Shown: piece by piece, positions 62,301-64,000 of the stretch | How the letters are laid out: every line of letters starts with the position of its first letter | Position numbering within the stretch: position 1 is the first letter of the stretch | Assembly (NCBI GenBank): GCA_030761205.1 | Contig: JAULJL010000017.1 | Coordinates: forward strand, 5,900,001 to 5,964,000 | Length of the DNA: 64,000 bases | Direction of reading: 5' to 3' | DNA from: Fremontodendron californicum | Taxonomy: Eukaryota > Streptophyta > Magnoliopsida > Malvales > Malvaceae | Position numbers and translations under genes: made by a program | Notes under the pieces: model-generated | The model's database searches: none | What the model saw: the letters and a program-made list of their open reading frames with translations, nothing else | What the model was told of the DNA's origin: nothing

Positions 62301-63128
62301 CCACTTCCACGTGACGTAACCCAAAGAATAAAAACCGCCACGCGCATAAGATTTCAGTTGCCCTACCCTCTCCACTCTCCGTTTCGTTCTCTTTCTTTAT
62401 TCTCTCTCACAAAAAAAGAGAGTGAAACTCCAAAGAACTTTCTAAAAACCTTCTCAAATTTCCTAACATAAATCACTTCAAATTGTTGAATCCAGAACTC
62501 GGCAGAAAACGAAGCCGTATTCTCCCTCTTCCGGTACGTATCCGGCATTTCTTTTTTCTCTCTGCATCATTTTCTCCAATTTAGGGTTTTGGTTTGCCAA
62601 AACCGTTTAAGGTTGGGTTAGGGTTTTGTATCGGAGTTTTGGAGTTTCTAGATTGAATTGCTTTACTTTGTTCTTAATTCTTATTAACCTCCTGTCTTTT
62701 TTTTACTAGTCTTTATTGGCGGTCGAACAAGTTTACTTATATTTCCCTCCAAAATACTGTTAGTTATTAATTTAACTTAACAGACTATATTTGGTTATTT
62801 CACTACCATTTTTTGTTACCTTTTTTTTTTTTTTTTTTTTTTTTTTTCTTTCTGTATATTTGTTTGTATGTCTGTGTAAATGTTATTCTCTATAATTTTC
62901 TGAAGAAAAAGTTAAAGATTAGGAATTTAGGAGTGAAAAAGAGGCGTTTAGGTGATATTTTGTTATTGCATTTTGAATGGCGTTAGTTTTGTGCTTATTT
63001 ACTATGATTTCACGGAGAAAAGTTGTTGCATTTTTGGTTGGATATTGTTTTCATGTAAAATAATCACATGAAATACTTCTCTTGGTTGTTAGTTTCAGTT
63101 TGTATACAGGTTAAGTTTCTGCGCTGGA

Positions 63129-63543
63129 ATGGGAGATAGTGAAGCAGTAGTTGCCGACTCATCAGCAATGATGGATTATACATCAGCAGCTTATAATTCT
63201 ACTGGTTCTGGTGCTTACCCCTCTGAGGCTACTGGAGATACTACTGCTTCTGCTGCACCAGCAGACAGAACTTATGCTGCATCTGGTGGTGACCCAAATT
63301 CTGCTGGTCTAGAAGGTCAAATCAGTGCAATGTATGACAGTAAGCCAGCTGGTGGATCAACTGATGAGAATGCTGTTGCTGCTGGAAATACAGCAGCGGA
63401 TGCATCTAAAGCTGCTGGTTATAATTCTTCTTTAAATGGAAATGTTGTTAATGAAGCAGGACATGCCTCAACTGTTGAGAATGGAAATGTTTTTGATAAT
63501 GTAGGCGGAGCTTCTGTGACACCAGAGTTTGTGGATGGTTCTG
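63129..63543 (+). CDS. N-terminal exon of a probable PRP39-type pre-mRNA splicing factor (partial)
   Basis: A leader exon near 62350-62532 ends at a good donor (CTTCCG|GTACGT), and the acceptor GTATACAG at about 63103-63110 opens the coding exon. The ATG at 63129 begins MGDSEAVVADSSAMMDYTSA. The exon encodes 138 residues of low-complexity Ala/Ser/Gly/Asn-rich sequence and ends at GGTTCTG|GTATG (63543/63544). The start resembles plant PRP39a, a U1 snRNP-associated HAT-repeat protein, but the diagnostic repeats would lie beyond the window. The rest of the window (63544-64000) is intron, so the gene runs off the edge. Confidence 0.5.
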
Positions 63544-64000
63544 GTATGTTTTTCTATGGCATGTTTGTCACATGCATCTGTTATGCTCAAGGCACTTTTT
63601 ATTGATTTCTGTTTGTGTTGAAGGTTGCATTATGTAATACGATTTGCAAACCTGCTCAATAATAATGCTAACTCTTTTGCAACATGAGAATTTAGAAGAA
63701 GACTTGTGGAATAAACTTTAGATGCCTGCATGATTCTAAACCGAATAAAACTCTCTTATCGTCTTTATGCTATGTTCTTATCATCTGGAAAAAAGTGGGC
63801 TTATCAAATGATTTTTATATTGCGTTTTCATTTTTCTGCTATTTTATATCTGAAATTAACCACCCTAGAGATATGCCATAATGGCTAAAAAATCCAATAG
63901 TTGAGCACCAAAACAGCTTTTATCCACTGGCACTCTGCCATGAAGCTTTTTCCTGATCAACATGATGCGGGTGGTAGTTCTTTGGACTTCTACACTTAGT
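63544..64000 (+). other. Intron of the PRP39-like gene
   Basis: AT-rich, with no second exon recognisable before the window ends. The assignment depends on the donor at 63544. Confidence 0.5.

Overview
The window is nuclear DNA of a flowering plant, almost certainly a eudicot. It is AT-rich, its genes carry GT-AG introns, and several belong to plant-only families (MYB-CC, PDLP, HD-Zip IV START, PPR, TOM9, MIK2-type LRR kinase). The species cannot be named from the sequence alone. Exon joins below were made by eye from splice signals, reading phase and protein resemblance.

Layout, left to right. 0-2.75 kb: decayed Ty1/copia element with its 3' LTR. 2.75-7.4 kb: AT-rich repeat land holding a Mutator-type MITE and a Helitron-like element with about ten imperfect repeat units, itself hit by a CACTA-type element. 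7.5-11.2 kb: intact LRR receptor kinase (+). 13.6 kb: orphan terminal exon. 14.3-18.3 kb: PHR1-like MYB-CC transcription factor (-), with a probable 5'UTR intron reaching 20.3 kb. 22.9-24.3 kb: acid phosphatase/VSP-like gene (-). 25.8 kb: small plant-specific protein (-). 28.5-33.0 kb: a multi-exon locus (-), possibly related to the FLIP/MEICA1 meiotic protein, carrying several reading-frame lesions. 33.4-34.6 kb: broken PPR gene (+). 34.8-36.0 kb: ribosomal protein uL14/RPL23 (-). 39.6-43.2 kb: an HD-Zip IV-like START protein with no homeodomain or zipper (-). 43.7-44.3 kb: solo LTR. 46.5-47.9 kb: plasmodesmata-located protein (+). 52.1-52.4 kb: TOM9/TOM22 (-). 52.6-55.0 kb: two diverged copies of a roughly 1.2-1.3 kb AT-rich block. 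56.5-57.5 kb: unrecognised repeat-containing gene (+). 57.7-58.7 kb: ribosomal protein eL37 (-), with a second Helitron-like element immediately upstream. 63.1 kb to the window edge: start of a probable PRP39-type splicing factor (+).

The genes do not form a pathway; this is ordinary gene-by-gene plant chromatin. The most informative content is transposon biology. Two related Helitrons share a palindrome-bearing repeat, and one carries a CACTA insertion for which the other preserves the empty site. Six copies of one hAT-type MITE are present, four with exact or nearly exact 8-bp target duplications, two of them inside introns of intact genes. There are also two Mutator-type MITEs with 9-bp duplications and a solo LTR with a perfect 5-bp duplication. 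The most unusual gene is the START-only HD-Zip IV relative.
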